Notes: generated from the sequence alone by a model not told the origin. A stretch of 64,000 nt of DNA from Entomohabitans teleogrylli (GCF_001484765.1 NZ_LLXO01000014.1:1-64000), one strand, 5' to 3'; positions 47,937 through 59,056 are shown, counted from the stretch's first letter. Translations and numbers: made by a program.

Positions 47937-50570
47937 TCAGCGTGGCAGCGCGGTTCCCCACTGGCGCCAGTCTTTCGGCTCGCTTTCCAGCAGCAGGAAG
48001 TGCTTGCCGGGCTGCGCTTTCGGCGCCAGCGGTGTACCGGGCGGTGTGGCAAAAGCGATACCGCCGCGGATAAACTGGTTAAAGGTGCCGGTTTTCACCA
48101 CGCCGCCGGTGAGACCGAAATCCAGCGTATAGCCGGAAGCCAGCCAGAATACGCTGTTTTCGCGCACCAGATCCTGATAACGCTTACTGATGCGCAGGGC
48201 AATCATCACCCGGTCGGACAGGGTGCCGAGGTTCATACCGGTAACCGTCCCCACCTCCATACCGCGGAACAAGACCGGCGTGCCGATACCCAGCGAACCG
48301 GCGTCCGGTACCTCCACCACAATACTCAGACCGTCGAGATAGCGGGAGTCGCTGATTGTCGCCTCCTGAAGCTCGAAATCGCGGCGCGCCTTGCCTTTAC
48401 CCGGCTCAACGTTGATGTACGGCTGGAGGATGGTATCGAGGTGTTCCACCCCGGCGGCGGAGATCTGCGGCGTAATGACCGAGAAACGCGTGCCGGCGCG
48501 GGCGAAGGTTGACACGTACTCCGGATACAGGACCGCGGAAGCCTGGACTTCATTACGCTCGGTGATCAATTTCAGGGATTCTATCTGGCCGATATCAATG
48601 CCCAGGTAGCGGATGGGCATGCCGGCCGACACTTTGCCGGCGTCGAACATATGCAGCGTAATCTGGCTACCCACCGCCCGCGCGGCGGTTTCCGACGGGA
48701 ACAGAATGCGTTTGTCGCCGCGGGTCAGGCCGGCGCCGGCGCCGGATAAATTATCGAAGCTGATCGCCCCTTTCAGCGCCCGGGAAAGCGGGGATGCCTG
48801 GACAGTAAGCCCGCTGCCGTTAAGCTGCACCCGGGCGCCGCCTTCCGCCCAGAATACGCTGTCGCTGGTCAGCAGCTTGCGAAATTCCGGCTTAATATGG
48901 ACATCAATATCGAAGGCGTTAGCGCGCGGCTGGACGTTGATTATCTGGCCCACTTCAAATTTACGGTACAGCACCACAGAGCCGGCCTGGATATCCGGCA
49001 GCGCGTCGGCCGTCAGGGTCAGGGTGGTGGTCGGCAGTTCGCCAGGATTATTCTCCAGCGCTTTATCCAGATTGCCGTACAGCGGGTACGATTTTTTCAT
49101 GGCGCCGCTTTTGCCCGGCAGTACGCGGATCCCGCCATTAATCCATTCACTGGCGCTGGCGCCGAGGAATTCAACGCCGTCGAGACCCATTTTGACGTCA
49201 ATGCGGCTGTTCACCACAAACTTACTGTCGCCCTGTACCAGGTGGCGGTAGCGGCCATCGACGGCCACCACGAAATCCACCCCTTTGGCGGTCAGATTGC
49301 GTTCCAGCACCTGGCCGATTTTAACCCCGTACATCAATAGCGGCTGGCCGCCTTCAATACCATAACTTTCCGGTGCATTGAGCGTCAGGGTCAACACATC
49401 CGGGCGCTGGAGCGGCGTTTTATCCGCTGGCAGTATCGTAAAGTGATTTTGGGTTTCGCCTTCGCCTGGCACCAGTTCAAAAGTGCTACCGGTCAGCAGG
49501 CTACTGACGCTCGGGTTATCGAGTGAGAGTTTCGGGCTGCGCATTTCAATCCGCGTGCCGCTGCGCAGTAAATTGACCACCGAAGGATCGACAGTCATCT
49601 CGCCAGTAACGGCGCCGCCGGGGTTAAGATTGAGTTTGGTGAGAGTACCAACCTCCAGCCCCTGATACATCAGCGGGGTGCTGCCGGCTTTCAGTCCCTC
49701 GCCGCCGGGCAGATCGAGCTTGACGATAACCCCGCGCTGGCTGTGGGCCAAATCCTCATACAGACCGAACTCGTCATCCTGCTTTGCCGCGGCGGAGTCG
49801 TCCGGCGAATCGAAGGCGATGGCGCCATTGACCAGCGCGCTGAGGCTTTCCAGCTGTACCTGGGCGCCGCTGAGATTGACGTCAGCCTTAACGCCTGAGA
49901 CGTTCCAGAAGCGGCTACCTTTTTTTACCAGACTGGTAAAGCGGCGCTCGATCAGGACGTCGATGGTGACGCCGCGTTTATTGGGGCTGATGGCGTAGTC
50001 ATAGACCCGGCCCACCGGAATTTTCCGGTAATAGACCAGTGAACCCGTCGTCAGGGAGCCGAGGTCCGGCGCGTGAAGATGGATCATCAACTCGCCGTTA
50101 TTGAGGCGATATTTGGGCTGGCTGTCGAGGGCGACAAAGTGATCCTGGGGTTCCCCCTGACCCGGCATCATGCCGATGTAGTTACCGCCGACCAGCGCGT
50201 CCAGCCCGGAAACCCCGGCAAGGGAGGCTTTCGGCGTGACCAGCCAGAACTGGGTGTCGGCGCGCAGCGCATCCTGCATATCTCTTTTAATGCTGGCGGT
50301 GACTTCGATTTTGCGCAGGTCTTTACTCAGGCGGATGTTTTGCACAGTGCCAACTTCCACCCCCTGATAGCGGACCGGCGTGCGGCCGGCGACAATGCCG
50401 TCGGCGGACATAAAGTCGATGGTGACGGTGCTGCCGCGTTCCTCCCAGTTGCTCCAGATGAGCCACAGCGCAATAAACAGCGCAATCAGCGGCAGCAGCC
50501 AGAAAGGAGAGATACGGCGCTTGTTTTTTATTCGCGCTTCAGTCGGCGAAGCGGGCGTTTCCTGACTCAT
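47937..50570 (-). CDS. letB: LetB, periplasmic MCE lipid-transport tunnel
   Basis: 877 residues, the E. coli LetB length. One N-terminal membrane helix ([15 protein letters not shown]) is followed by seven MCE modules, visible as repeated G-x-x-V-x-Y-[RK]-G-x-x-V-G-x-[VI] blocks. LetB hexamers stack seven rings to span the periplasm and carry phospholipid between membranes. Its start lies inside letA's end (32-base overlap). Confidence 0.95.
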   Translation of the reverse strand: MSQETPASPTEARIKNKRRISPFWLLPLIALFIALWLIWSNWEERGSTVTIDFMSADGIVAGRTPVRYQGVEVGTVQNIRLSKDLRKIEVTASIKRDMQDALRADTQFWLVTPKASLAGVSGLDALVGGNYIGMMPGQGEPQDHFVALDSQPKYRLNNGELMIHLHAPDLGSLTTGSLVYYRKIPVGRVYDYAISPNKRGVTIDVLIERRFTSLVKKGSRFWNVSGVKADVNLSGAQVQLESLSALVNGAIAFDSPDDSAAAKQDDEFGLYEDLAHSQRGVIVKLDLPGGEGLKAGSTPLMYQGLEVGTLTKLNLNPGGAVTGEMTVDPSVVNLLRSGTRIEMRSPKLSLDNPSVSSLLTGSTFELVPGEGETQNHFTILPADKTPLQRPDVLTLTLNAPESYGIEGGQPLLMYGVKIGQVLERNLTAKGVDFVVAVDGRYRHLVQGDSKFVVNSRIDVKMGLDGVEFLGASASEWINGGIRVLPGKSGAMKKSYPLYGNLDKALENNPGELPTTTLTLTADALPDIQAGSVVLYRKFEVGQIINVQPRANAFDIDVHIKPEFRKLLTSDSVFWAEGGARVQLNGSGLTVQASPLSRALKGAISFDNLSGAGAGLTRGDKRILFPSETAARAVGSQITLHMFDAGKVSAGMPIRYLGIDIGQIESLKLITERNEVQASAVLYPEYVSTFARAGTRFSVITPQISAAGVEHLDTILQPYINVEPGKGKARRDFELQEATISDSRYLDGLSIVVEVPDAGSLGIGTPVLFRGMEVGTVTGMNLGTLSDRVMIALRISKRYQDLVRENSVFWLASGYTLDFGLTGGVVKTGTFNQFIRGGIAFATPPGTPLAPKAQPGKHFLLLESEPKDWRQWGTALPR

Positions 50571-51822
50571 GTGCGTCCCAAAGTAAGCGGCTGTCCAGCC
50601 ATTCCACGGAAAGAATAGTTAAGATCACCGCGGCGCCGAAATAAAACGCCGCAGGACCCATGGTAAATGCCAGCAGTTGATCGCGATCGATAAGCGACAT
50701 TGTCAGCGCGATGACAAACAAATCGAGCATCGACCAGCGACCAATCCAGGTAATAAAACGTAACAAAATAATTCGGGTTTTCAGCCCCTGCTCGCATTTA
50801 TAGCGCACGCTGAGCAGCAGGGTCAGCATCACCAGCACTTTAGTGAACGGCACCAGAATACTGGCGAAGAACACCACCGCCGCCACCGCGACATTGCTGT
50901 CGGCCAGCGAAATAATCCCCGACAGGATAGTGTCCTCCTGGCGCACGCCGTTGACGTAGATGATTGATATCGGCAACAGATTGGCCGGCAGCAGGAAAAT
51001 CAGCGAGGCGATTAGCGCCGCCCAGGATTTCTGGATGCTCATATTGCGCCGCAGACGCAGCGGAATATGGCAGCGCGGGCAGCGTCCGCGGGCGTCGGGA
51101 ATGCCGGTGTAGTGGCATCCCAGACAGACGCGCAGGCTGCTGCTCGGCTGGCTGGCGCGGCGCTGGGGGTAAAAACGCTCCCAGAGTTGTTCGACGTTAA
51201 GGTGGATCAGCGTCAGAATACTGAGAATGGTCAGCGCCGCAAACGCGAGCAGGCCGATGCCCGGCTGAAGGAACGCGAATTCTTTGACTTTAATTGACGC
51301 CACGCCGATGCCGACCAGGTAGATGTCCAGCATCACCCACTCTTTGAGACGCTCGAGCATCAGCAGTACCGGGCGTAAATTCATACCAAGAATATTGCCC
51401 AGCCACAGATATGCAATCGCCGCTACCAGGGTGAGCGGCGCGCCAACCGTGCAGAACAACACCATCGAAGCTGTCAGGACATCGCCCTGGCGGGTCATTT
51501 GCCAGATTCCCTGCAGCAGGTTGGCGTCAATATGGGTGCCAAGCAGGTAGAGTTTGAGTAGCGGTTCTCCCCAGGCGAAGGGCATCAGCAGTAGCATGGT
51601 CACCGCCATGGCCGCCAGACGGGTCAGAGACCAGTCGCGGCCATTATGCACTTTGGCGTTGCAGCGCGGACACCAGGCATTCTGGTGCGGCAGCACCGCC
51701 GGCAGCTGAAACAGCAAGTCGCACTGCGGGCAGCGCTGATAGCGCGAATGAGGCAGCGATGATCCAATGTGGTGAATGCTGAGCGGTTTGCCGGAGGGCG
51801 CAAATTTGGGTTTTAGTGCCAT
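50539..51822 (-). CDS. letA: LetA, inner-membrane partner of LetB
   Basis: 427 residues. Two PqiA-type modules, each with a Cys4 zinc site (C-P-Q-C ... C-P-R-C near 30-55 and C-L-G-C ... C-P-R-C near 230-255), plus eight membrane helices. LetA should load lipid into LetB. The gene reads away from msrC, with the promoter region in 51823-51947. Confidence 0.94.
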   Translation of the reverse strand: MALKPKFAPSGKPLSIHHIGSSLPHSRYQRCPQCDLLFQLPAVLPHQNAWCPRCNAKVHNGRDWSLTRLAAMAVTMLLLMPFAWGEPLLKLYLLGTHIDANLLQGIWQMTRQGDVLTASMVLFCTVGAPLTLVAAIAYLWLGNILGMNLRPVLLMLERLKEWVMLDIYLVGIGVASIKVKEFAFLQPGIGLLAFAALTILSILTLIHLNVEQLWERFYPQRRASQPSSSLRVCLGCHYTGIPDARGRCPRCHIPLRLRRNMSIQKSWAALIASLIFLLPANLLPISIIYVNGVRQEDTILSGIISLADSNVAVAAVVFFASILVPFTKVLVMLTLLLSVRYKCEQGLKTRIILLRFITWIGRWSMLDLFVIALTMSLIDRDQLLAFTMGPAAFYFGAAVILTILSVEWLDSRLLWDAHESGNARFAD

Positions 51823-51947
51823 CGTGCCTGCGAGCTGTGAATATGTTGAATGAATATTATCTCATAATTTATAAATCTTGAGCCGGAGAGCATTTAATGT
51901 TTATTTTAGTGACGTGCAGTATACGTAAGACAACCTATGGTTAACCG

Positions 51948-52445
51948 ATGAACAAAAAACAATTTTACGCGGATCTGAACCGCGATTTTGATGCATTAAT
52001 GGCAGGAGAAACCAGTTTTCTGGCCACACTTGCGAATACCAGCGCGCTGTTGTTTGAACGCCTCAGCGAAGTAAACTGGGCGGGATTTTATCTTCTGGAA
52101 GGCGATACGCTGGTGCTCGGGCCATTTCAGGGTAAGATTGCCTGCGTGCGTATTCCGACCGGGAAAGGCGTGTGCGGTACCGCGGTCGCCAGCGGCGAAG
52201 TCCAGCGCGTTGAGGATGTTCACGCCTTCGCCGGACATATCGCTTGCGATGCGGCGAGCAATTCGGAAATTGTACTACCGCTGCGCGTGGGCGGTCGAAC
52301 GATCGGGGTTCTGGATATTGACAGTACCGCTTTTGCCCGCTTCGACGCTGAGGATGAGCAGGGGCTGCGCGCGTTGGTTTCACAGCTGGAAAGCGTGCTT
52401 GCGCGTTGTGATCTTAAAAAATTCTTTGCGTCTGACGCAGGATAA
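51948..52445 (+). CDS. msrC: Free methionine-(R)-sulfoxide reductase MsrC
   Basis: 165 residues, single GAF domain. Redox Cys at 66, 76 and 100 (I-A-C-V, G-V-C-G, I-A-C-D) are equivalent to C84, C94, C118 of E. coli fRMsr. Reduces free L-methionine-(R)-sulfoxide using thioredoxin. Divergent from letA. Confidence 0.95.
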   Translation: MNKKQFYADLNRDFDALMAGETSFLATLANTSALLFERLSEVNWAGFYLLEGDTLVLGPFQGKIACVRIPTGKGVCGTAVASGEVQRVEDVHAFAGHIACDAASNSEIVLPLRVGGRTIGVLDIDSTAFARFDAEDEQGLRALVSQLESVLARCDLKKFFASDAG

Positions 52446-52541
52446 ACAACGGTTAACGTAGCATTTGCTGATGGCGTCATTATAATGTCGCCTGTTCATG
52501 CCTGCGGCTCGTTGGCAAACCCGTTGTAATCAGGAAATTTC

Positions 52542-53227
52542 ATGGAAAATCAACCTAAGTTGAATAGCAGTAAAGAAGTTATCGCCTTCCTGGCAGAGCG
52601 TTTTCCACGCTGTTTCAGCGCCGAAGGCGAAGCACGTCCTCTGAAAATCGGCATTTTTCAGGATTTGGTTGAGCGTGTTGAGGGTGAACTGAATCTCAGT
52701 AAAACCCAGCTTCGTTCCGCATTACGTCTTTATACGTCAAGCTGGCGCTATCTTTACGGCATCAAGCCTGGCGCAACCCGTGTCGATCTCGACGGTAATC
52801 CGTGCGGTGAACTGGACGAGCAGCATGTCGAGCATGCCCGCAAGCAGCTGGAAGAGGCCAAAGCCCGCGTTCAGGCGCAGCGTGCCGAACAGCAGGCTAA
52901 AAAGCGTGAAGCGGCTGCCGCGCAGGGGAAAACCGATGAACAGGGCGCGACTACCCGCCGTCGCGAACGCAAACCGCGCCGCGCAGACGATGCGGTACGT
53001 AAACCTCGCGCCCCCGGCCGGTGGAAAAAGCCCAGCGCCCGGTCCGCGAAGAACGTCATACTCCGGTTACCGATATTTCCGCGCTGACGCCCGGTCAGGC
53101 GCTGAAAGTGAAAGCGGGTAACAATGCCATGGATGCGACCGTTCAGGAAATTACCAAAGATGGCGTCCGTGTACAGCTGGCTTCTGGTATGTCAATGATT
53201 GTACGCGCAGAACATCTCTTGTTCTGA
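52542..53227 (+). pseudogene. proQ: proQ RNA chaperone gene with apparent 1-nt deletion
   Basis: The N-terminal FinO/ProQ RNA-binding domain (~1-120; [13 protein letters not shown]) and the basic linker are intact. The main frame runs on from codon ~157 as W-K-K-P-S-A-R-S and stops at 53087 (181 residues). The missing C-terminal Tudor-like domain ([16 protein letters not shown], ending V-R-A-E-H-L-L-F) is present to 53227 in the other frame. Adding one base at the C5 run (53011-53015) restores one 228-residue ProQ; E. coli has 232. It may be a real mutation or a homopolymer sequencing error. Confidence 0.88.
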
Positions 53228-53246
53228 AACGGAGGTCAACCGGGGC

Positions 53247-55301
53247 ATGAACAAATTTTTAAGACTTACCGCTATCGCCAGCCTGTTCGTTATGGCTGGC
53301 AGCGCGCTGGCGGCAGAAAATATCAACATCACCAGCGCCAGCCAGCTTCCGGTTCTTAAAGAAGAACCTCAACACGCAACGGTGAGTGAACGGGTTACTT
53401 CCCGTTTTACACGTTCTCACTACCGCCAGTTCGATCTCGATCAGGCCTTTTCGGCAAAAATATTCGATCGCTACCTGAATCTGCTGGATTACAGCCACAA
53501 TGTGCTGCTGGCCAGCGATATCGAGCAGTTCGCCAAAAAGAAAGGCACGCTGGGAGATGAGTTTCGCTCCGGGAAGCTGGATGTCTTTTATGATTTGTTC
53601 AATCTGGCCCAGAAGCGGCGTTTTGAGCGCTATCAATATGCGCTGGAGGTGCTGGAAAAGCCGATGGATTTCACCGGCAACGAAACGTTTAACCTGGATC
53701 GCGCTAAAGCGCCGTGGCCTGCCAGCGAAGACGAGCTGAATAAGCTGTGGGACGGTAAAGTGAAATATGATGAGCTGAACCTTCGGCTCACCGGTAAAAC
53801 AGAAAAGGAAATCCGCGAAACCCTCACCAAACGCTACAAGTTTGCCATCCGCCGTCTGGCGCAGACCAACAGCGAAGATGTTTTCTCCCTGGCGATGACC
53901 GCCTTTGCCCGGGAAATCGATCCCCATACCAACTACCTTTCGCCGCGCAATACCGAGCAGTTCAATACTGAAATGAGTCTGTCCCTGGAAGGGATTGGCG
54001 CGGTGCTGCAGATGGACGACGACTACACGGTGATTAACTCCCTGGTCGCCGGCGGTCCGGCGGCGAAGAGCAAAGCGATTAGCGTTGGCGATCGCATTGT
54101 TGGCGTTGGCCAGACCGGGCAGCAGATGCAGGATGTGATCGGCTGGCGGCTGGATGATGTGGTGGCGTTGATCAAAGGGCCGAAGGGTAGCAAAGTGCGC
54201 CTGGAGATCCTGCCGGCCGGTAAAGGGGCGAAGACGCGTGTTATCACCCTGACCCGTGAGCGTATTCGCCTTGAAGACCGGGCGGTGAAAATGTCAGTGA
54301 AAAACGTCGGCAAAGAGAAAGTCGGGGTGCTGGATATCCCGGGCTTCTATGTCGGTCTGACAGATGATGTCAAAGTTCAGTTGCAGAAACTGGAAAAACA
54401 GAATGTCAGCAGCGTTATTATCGATCTGCGTACTAACGGCGGCGGCGCGCTGACCGAAGCGGTATCGCTTTCCGGCCTGTTTATTCCCAGCGGCCCGGTA
54501 GTGCAGGTGCGGGATAATAACGGCAAAGTTCGTGAAGACAGCGACACCGACGGCGTAGTGTATTACAAAGGCCCTCTGGTGGTGCTGGTGGACCGCTTCA
54601 GCGCCTCGGCGTCGGAAATTTTTGCCGCGGCAATGCAGGATTATGGCCGCGCGCTGGTGGTCGGGGAACCGACATTTGGTAAAGGTACGGTACAGCAGTA
54701 CCGCTCTCTGAACCGCATTTACGATCAGATGCTGCGCCCGGAATGGCCGGCGCTGGGATCGGTGCAATATACCATTCAGAAATTCTATCGTATCAATGGC
54801 GGCAGTACCCAGCGTAAAGGCGTTACGCCGGATATCGTGATGCCGACCGGCACTCAGGATGTGGAAACCGGTGAAAAATATGAAGATAACGCGCTGCCGT
54901 GGGACAGCATCAACGCCGCCAGTTATGTGAAGAGCGGCGATCTGAAGCCTTTCGAACCCCAGTTACTGAAACAGCATCAGGATCGTATAGCGAAAGATGC
55001 CGAGTTCCAGTACATCGTGAAAGATATCGAGCGCTATAACGCGATGAAAGACAAGCGTAATATCATCTCTCTGAACCTTGCCCAGCGGGAAAAAGAGAAC
55101 CAGGAGGAGGATGCGACTCGCCTGGGGCGGATTAACGATCGTCTTAAGCGTGAAGGGAAGCCGGCGTTGAAGAAACTGGAAGATCTGCCCAAAGATTACC
55201 AGGAGCCGGATCCCTATCTGGATGAAACGGTCCATATCGCCCTCGACCTGGCGCATATGGAAAGCGCCCGTCCGGCGGAGCAGCCGGCCCCCGTCAAATA
55301 A
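53247..55301 (+). CDS. prc: Tail-specific periplasmic protease Prc (Tsp)
   Basis: 684 residues from ATG 53247 after GGAGG; signal peptide ends near A-L-A-A. PDZ domain around residues 230-325 (I-G-A-V-L-Q-M-D-D-D-Y-T-V-I). The Ser-Lys catalytic pair lies in F-S-A-S-A-S-E-I-F and G-E-P-T-F-G-K-G-T-V. It degrades proteins with nonpolar C-termini, trims FtsI and controls MepS. Length is normal (E. coli 682). Confidence 0.95.
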   Translation: MNKFLRLTAIASLFVMAGSALAAENINITSASQLPVLKEEPQHATVSERVTSRFTRSHYRQFDLDQAFSAKIFDRYLNLLDYSHNVLLASDIEQFAKKKGTLGDEFRSGKLDVFYDLFNLAQKRRFERYQYALEVLEKPMDFTGNETFNLDRAKAPWPASEDELNKLWDGKVKYDELNLRLTGKTEKEIRETLTKRYKFAIRRLAQTNSEDVFSLAMTAFAREIDPHTNYLSPRNTEQFNTEMSLSLEGIGAVLQMDDDYTVINSLVAGGPAAKSKAISVGDRIVGVGQTGQQMQDVIGWRLDDVVALIKGPKGSKVRLEILPAGKGAKTRVITLTRERIRLEDRAVKMSVKNVGKEKVGVLDIPGFYVGLTDDVKVQLQKLEKQNVSSVIIDLRTNGGGALTEAVSLSGLFIPSGPVVQVRDNNGKVREDSDTDGVVYYKGPLVVLVDRFSASASEIFAAAMQDYGRALVVGEPTFGKGTVQQYRSLNRIYDQMLRPEWPALGSVQYTIQKFYRINGGSTQRKGVTPDIVMPTGTQDVETGEKYEDNALPWDSINAASYVKSGDLKPFEPQLLKQHQDRIAKDAEFQYIVKDIERYNAMKDKRNIISLNLAQREKENQEEDATRLGRINDRLKREGKPALKKLEDLPKDYQEPDPYLDETVHIALDLAHMESARPAEQPAPVK

Positions 55302-55309
55302 TCTCTTCC

Positions 55310-55338
55310 CAGGCACAAGAAATTGTGCCTGTTTTTTT
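55310..55338 (+). terminator. prc terminator
   Basis: CAGGCACAA-gaaa-TTGTGCCTG followed by T7. Confidence 0.92.
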
Positions 55339-55416
55339 ATCTGCGTTACTGATCCGTCAGCCAAATGCTACAAAATGTAAAGTTATGTTTTTTTAGTCAC
55401 TTGGGTGGCGCGAATG

Positions 55417-55446
55417 CTTGAAAATAGCCGCCGCGCCCCTACGATG
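55417..55446 (+). promoter_or_regulatory. Sigma-32-like promoter of htpX
   Basis: CTTGAAA at 55417-55423, a 12-base spacer and CCCCTACGA at 55436-55444 fit the heat-shock consensus (CTTGAAA then CCCCAT-T). It stands 50 bases upstream of htpX, whose E. coli version is heat-induced. Confidence 0.7.
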
Positions 55447-55494
55447 TGAAGGGTTGCATAACGCATTTTGTTAAACCGAGGTAAAAAGAAAATT

Positions 55495-56376
55495 ATGATG
55501 CGAATCGGTCTTTTCCTGCTGACCAACCTTGCGGTAATGGTCGTTTTCGGGCTGGTGCTAAGCCTGACGGGAATCCAGTCCAGTAGCGTTCAGGGGCTCC
55601 TGATTATGGCCCTGCTGTTTGGTTTTGGTGGGTCAATCGTCTCCTTATTAATGTCGAAGTGGATGGCGCTGCGCTCTGTGGGTGGTGAAGTGATTGAACA
55701 GCCGCGCAATGCCACTGAGCGCTGGTTGATGGATACTGTTGCCCACCAGGCGCAGCAGGCCGGTATCGGTATGCCGCAGGTGGCTATCTATCACGCGCCG
55801 GATATTAACGCATTTGCTACCGGCGCCCGTCGTGACGCATCGCTGGTGGCGGTGAGTACCGGCCTGTTGCAGAACATGAGCCAGGACGAAGCGGAAGCGG
55901 TCATTGCCCATGAGATCAGCCATATCTCTAACGGAGATATGGTCACCATGACCCTGATTCAGGGAGTGGTGAACACCTTTGTGATCTTTATTTCCCGTAT
56001 TATTGCGCAGATTGCGTCCGGATTTCTGTCCGGCAACCGTGACGGGGAAGAGAGCAGCAATGGTAATCCGCTGATCTACTTCGCGGTCGCCACCGTTCTG
56101 GAGCTGGTGTTTGGTATTCTGGCGAGCATTATCACCATGTGGTTCTCGCGCTACCGCGAATTCCACGCCGATGCCGGCTCGGCGAACCTGGTCGGGCGTG
56201 AAAAAATGATTGCCGCGCTACAGCGTCTGAAAACCAGTTATGAGCCGCAGGAAGCCAGCAGCATGATGGCGTTCTGCATCAACGGTAAGTCGAAGTCCCT
56301 GAGCGAACTGTTCATGACACACCCGCCGTTGGACAAGCGTATTGAAGCGCTGCGTAGCGGTCAGTATCTGAAGTAA
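55495..56376 (+). CDS. htpX: Membrane zinc protease HtpX
   Basis: 293 residues from ATG 55495. Two N-terminal membrane helices and H-E-I-S-H as the zinc site (inside [12 protein letters not shown]), with the third ligand Glu in F-H-A-D-A-G-S-A. Two more helices follow the active site. It degrades damaged inner-membrane proteins alongside FtsH. Terminator at 56391. Confidence 0.95.
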   Translation: MMRIGLFLLTNLAVMVVFGLVLSLTGIQSSSVQGLLIMALLFGFGGSIVSLLMSKWMALRSVGGEVIEQPRNATERWLMDTVAHQAQQAGIGMPQVAIYHAPDINAFATGARRDASLVAVSTGLLQNMSQDEAEAVIAHEISHISNGDMVTMTLIQGVVNTFVIFISRIIAQIASGFLSGNRDGEESSNGNPLIYFAVATVLELVFGILASIITMWFSRYREFHADAGSANLVGREKMIAALQRLKTSYEPQEASSMMAFCINGKSKSLSELFMTHPPLDKRIEALRSGQYLK

Positions 56377-56390
56377 CTGGCGTTAATGGT

Positions 56391-56419
56391 AAAAAAGCCT
56401 GCCGCGCGCAGGCTTTTTT
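56391..56419. terminator. Bidirectional terminator between htpX and yebQ
   Basis: AAAAAAGCCTGC-cgcgc-GCAGGCTTTTTT is symmetric, ending both convergent genes. Confidence 0.92.
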
Positions 56420-56430
56420 GTGACTGTGAT

Positions 56431-57807
56431 TTACTGATGACCAGCAGTTTTCTGGGTCATTCGCAGGCTACTGACCACAGCGGCCAGTGTGGCAAAGCTT
56501 CCTGCCAGCAGCAGAGAAGCGTGGGTCCCGGCGTCGGGAAACAGGTTAAACATCAATGCCACCAGCGCCGCGCCGCAGCTCTGGCCGGTCAGCCGCGCGG
56601 TACCCAGCATACCGCTGGCGCCGCCGCTGCGTTCCCGGGGGGCGCTGGAGACAATGGTATGGTTATTCGGAGACTGAAACAATCCGAACCCCGCGCCGCA
56701 CAGCGCCATGCGCCAGATGATGTCGGCGTCCTGTGGCGCCTGCGGCAGTAGCGCGAGGGCAAACAGTCCGCAGGCCATCACCCCAAGCCCGATACCTCCC
56801 AGCAATCCGGCATGAATACGTTCAATCAGGTAGCCCGCCAGCGGCGCCATGACCATCGTCGCCAGCGGCCACGGTGTTAACAGCAATCCGGTTTCCACCT
56901 CACTGCGCCCCAGCGTGTTCTGGAGAAAAAAGGGCAATGCCACCAGCGCCAGCATCTGGGCACAAAAAGAGCAGACCGAGGTGCCGATCGACAGCGAAAA
57001 AATCGGGATCCGCAGCAGATCGAGCGGCAGCATTGGAACCGGCTGCGACAGCTGGCGGCGCACGAAAAAGTAGCCGATAACCAGCAACAGAGCCAGTTCC
57101 GCAGCCACCAGCGCCACCGGTTGCCCCTGGGCGAACCCGCTCAGTGCAATAATCAACAGGCCGAAGGTTAACGCGTTCATGATAGCGCTGGGGAGATCGA
57201 AATGCTGAGCCGTCGCACGCGGCGGATTTTCCGGCAGATAGCGTAACGCCAGGAGCAGCGCCACTGCGCCGATCGGCACGTTAATCAAAAATAGCCACTG
57301 CCAGGAGGCGAGCGACAGGATGGCTGCTGCTATCGTCGGGCCGGCGGCGGATGAGACTGCTACCACAAAGGAGTTGATGCCCATGCCGCGGCCAAGGTGT
57401 TTATATGGGTAGATCAGGCGGATCAGGGCGGTGTTGACGCTCATCAGCGCGGCGCCGCCAAACCCCTGCAGTACCCGGGCGAGGGTGAGCATTTCCAGTG
57501 AACTGCTGAGGGCGCAGAACAACGAGGTAAATATGAATACCACCAGTCCATAGCGGTAGATACGCCGGTAGCCGACCATATCGCCGAGAAAAGAGAGCGG
57601 CAGCAGGGAGATAATAATCGCTATCTGATAGGCATTGACCACCCAAATCGATTGTGCCGGACTGGCGCGCAGATCGCTGGCAATGGTTGGTAGCGCGACA
57701 TTGGCGATAGCGCCGTCAAGCACCGAAATCGCCAGCCCGAGGACGATAGTTAATATCGCCCCGTAACGGCGCGGAACCGGTAAACCATCAGCATAAGTCT
57801 GTGCCAT
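56431..57807 (-). CDS. yebQ: YebQ, MFS multidrug-type transporter (DHA2)
   Basis: 458 residues from ATG 57807. Fourteen membrane helices expected for the DHA2 group. Motifs: L-D-G-A-I-A-N-V-A-L-P (helix 1), F-L-G-D-M-V-G-Y-R-R-I-Y (motif A), and a G-x8-G-P-x2-G-like block (S-S-A-A-G-P-T-I-A-A). Close to E. coli YebQ throughout. Substrate not known. Converges with htpX; divergent from kdgR. Confidence 0.93.
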   Translation of the reverse strand: MAQTYADGLPVPRRYGAILTIVLGLAISVLDGAIANVALPTIASDLRASPAQSIWVVNAYQIAIIISLLPLSFLGDMVGYRRIYRYGLVVFIFTSLFCALSSSLEMLTLARVLQGFGGAALMSVNTALIRLIYPYKHLGRGMGINSFVVAVSSAAGPTIAAAILSLASWQWLFLINVPIGAVALLLALRYLPENPPRATAQHFDLPSAIMNALTFGLLIIALSGFAQGQPVALVAAELALLLVIGYFFVRRQLSQPVPMLPLDLLRIPIFSLSIGTSVCSFCAQMLALVALPFFLQNTLGRSEVETGLLLTPWPLATMVMAPLAGYLIERIHAGLLGGIGLGVMACGLFALALLPQAPQDADIIWRMALCGAGFGLFQSPNNHTIVSSAPRERSGGASGMLGTARLTGQSCGAALVALMFNLFPDAGTHASLLLAGSFATLAAVVSSLRMTQKTAGHQ

Positions 57808-57983
57808 AAACAAAAATTGTCTTCAGTTGATTATTATTCAGGCAGTGATTTTAGCACGCCGGGACCCGCTACAGTTCGCAGATCTGTAACGAAATCGCAG
57901 AGATGCATTGCGGTAGATCGGCGGTCAAATTATAATAAAAACCAGTTCTGATTTTTATAAAACACATGCGATCGAGGTGATGA

Positions 57984-58775
57984 ATGGCTGTTGCAGATCT
58001 GGATAAACAACCCGACTCGGTGTCTTCGGTCCTGAAGGTCTTTGGTATTCTTCAGGCGCTGGGCGAAGAACGTGAAATAGGTATTACCGAGTTGTCGCAG
58101 CGCGTCATGATGTCTAAAAGCACCGTGTATCGCTTCCTGCAAACCATGAAATCCTTGGGCTATGTCGCCCAGGAAGGGGAGTCGGAAAAGTATTCTCTGA
58201 CCCTCAAACTGTTTGAGCTGGGCGCCCGGGCGCTGCAAAACGTCGATCTGATCCGCAGCGCGGATATCCAGATGCGTGAACTCTCCCGCCTGACCAAAGA
58301 GACGATTCACCTTGGGGCGCTGGATGAAGACAGCATTGTTTACATCCATAAAATTGATTCTATGTATAACCTGCGTATGTATTCACGCATCGGGCGCCGC
58401 AACCCGCTGCACAGTACCGCGATAGGTAAAGTCCTGCTGGCGTGGCGCGATCGCGAAGAGGTGAAAGAGATTCTTTCTCACGTTGAGTTTACCCGTAGTA
58501 CCGCCCGTACGCTGGCCAGCACAGAAGAACTGCTGCCGGTGCTGGACAAGGTTCGCGAGCAGGGTTTTGGTGAAGATAATGAAGAACAGGAAGAAGGGCT
58601 GCGCTGTATCGCCGTGCCGGTGTTCGATCGTTTCGGCGTGGTGATTGCCGGCTTGAGTATCTCTTTCCCGACCCTGCGCTTTTCAGAAGATAAGCTGCAC
58701 GAGTATGTCAGTATGCTGCATAATGCGGCGCGGACGATCTCTTCCCAAATGGGTTATCACGACTATCCTTTCTGA
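57984..58775 (+). CDS. kdgR: KdgR, IclR-type repressor of pectin/hexuronate genes
   Basis: 263 residues. Winged-helix HTH near residues 12-70 (I-G-I-T-E-L-S-Q-R-V-M-M-S-K-S-T-V-Y-R-F) and IclR effector domain (H-S-T-A-I-G-K-V-L-L-A-W and E-G-L-R-C-I-A-V-P-V-F-D). KdgR binds 2-keto-3-deoxygluconate and represses its uptake and breakdown genes. E. coli order is conserved: kdgR next to yebQ and yobH. Confidence 0.95.
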   Translation: MAVADLDKQPDSVSSVLKVFGILQALGEEREIGITELSQRVMMSKSTVYRFLQTMKSLGYVAQEGESEKYSLTLKLFELGARALQNVDLIRSADIQMRELSRLTKETIHLGALDEDSIVYIHKIDSMYNLRMYSRIGRRNPLHSTAIGKVLLAWRDREEVKEILSHVEFTRSTARTLASTEELLPVLDKVREQGFGEDNEEQEEGLRCIAVPVFDRFGVVIAGLSISFPTLRFSEDKLHEYVSMLHNAARTISSQMGYHDYPF

Positions 58776-58788
58776 TATCGACAGTATG

Positions 58789-58808
58789 CCGCAGGCCCGG
58801 GCCTGCGG
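58789..58808. terminator. Perfect 20-bp GC palindrome between kdgR and yobH
   Basis: CCGCAGGCCC followed by its exact complement, set between the two convergent stop codons. It lacks a clear T tract, so it is a weak or Rho-assisted terminator at best. Confidence 0.5.
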
Positions 58809-58816
58809 CGCCGCTG

Positions 58817-59056
58817 TTAACCGTTATCAATCGTCTTACTGGTTTTACGTAAAATCGGGCAATCCGGCGTCCCGACAATGCCGCTGTCGATGTGCAGATA
58901 TTGCGTAGTAACGACATCCCGCGCGGTCAGGTATTTACACTGCAGACCAAAACCGCCGGCGTTTTGCTGGCTGCCAATCAGAACGCCATAACCGCTCAAC
59001 AGCAGGCCAATCCAGATTAACGCCACGATCATAATGAGACGGATAATCAAACGCAT
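58817..59056 (-). CDS. yobH: YobH family protein
   Basis: 79 residues: N-terminal membrane helix (I-I-R-L-I-M-I-V-A-L-I-W-I-G-L-L-L-S-G-Y), then G-L-Q-C-K-Y-L-T-A-R and D-C-P-I-L-R-K. A close YobH match; function unknown. Divergent from mgrB. Confidence 0.9.
   Translation of the reverse strand: MRLIIRLIMIVALIWIGLLLSGYGVLIGSQQNAGGFGLQCKYLTARDVVTTQYLHIDSGIVGTPDCPILRKTSKTIDNG

Noticed and set aside
54294..54767. Long minus-strand frame opposite prc
   Set aside because: Mirror of a strongly conserved gene in high-GC codon use; a typical shadow.
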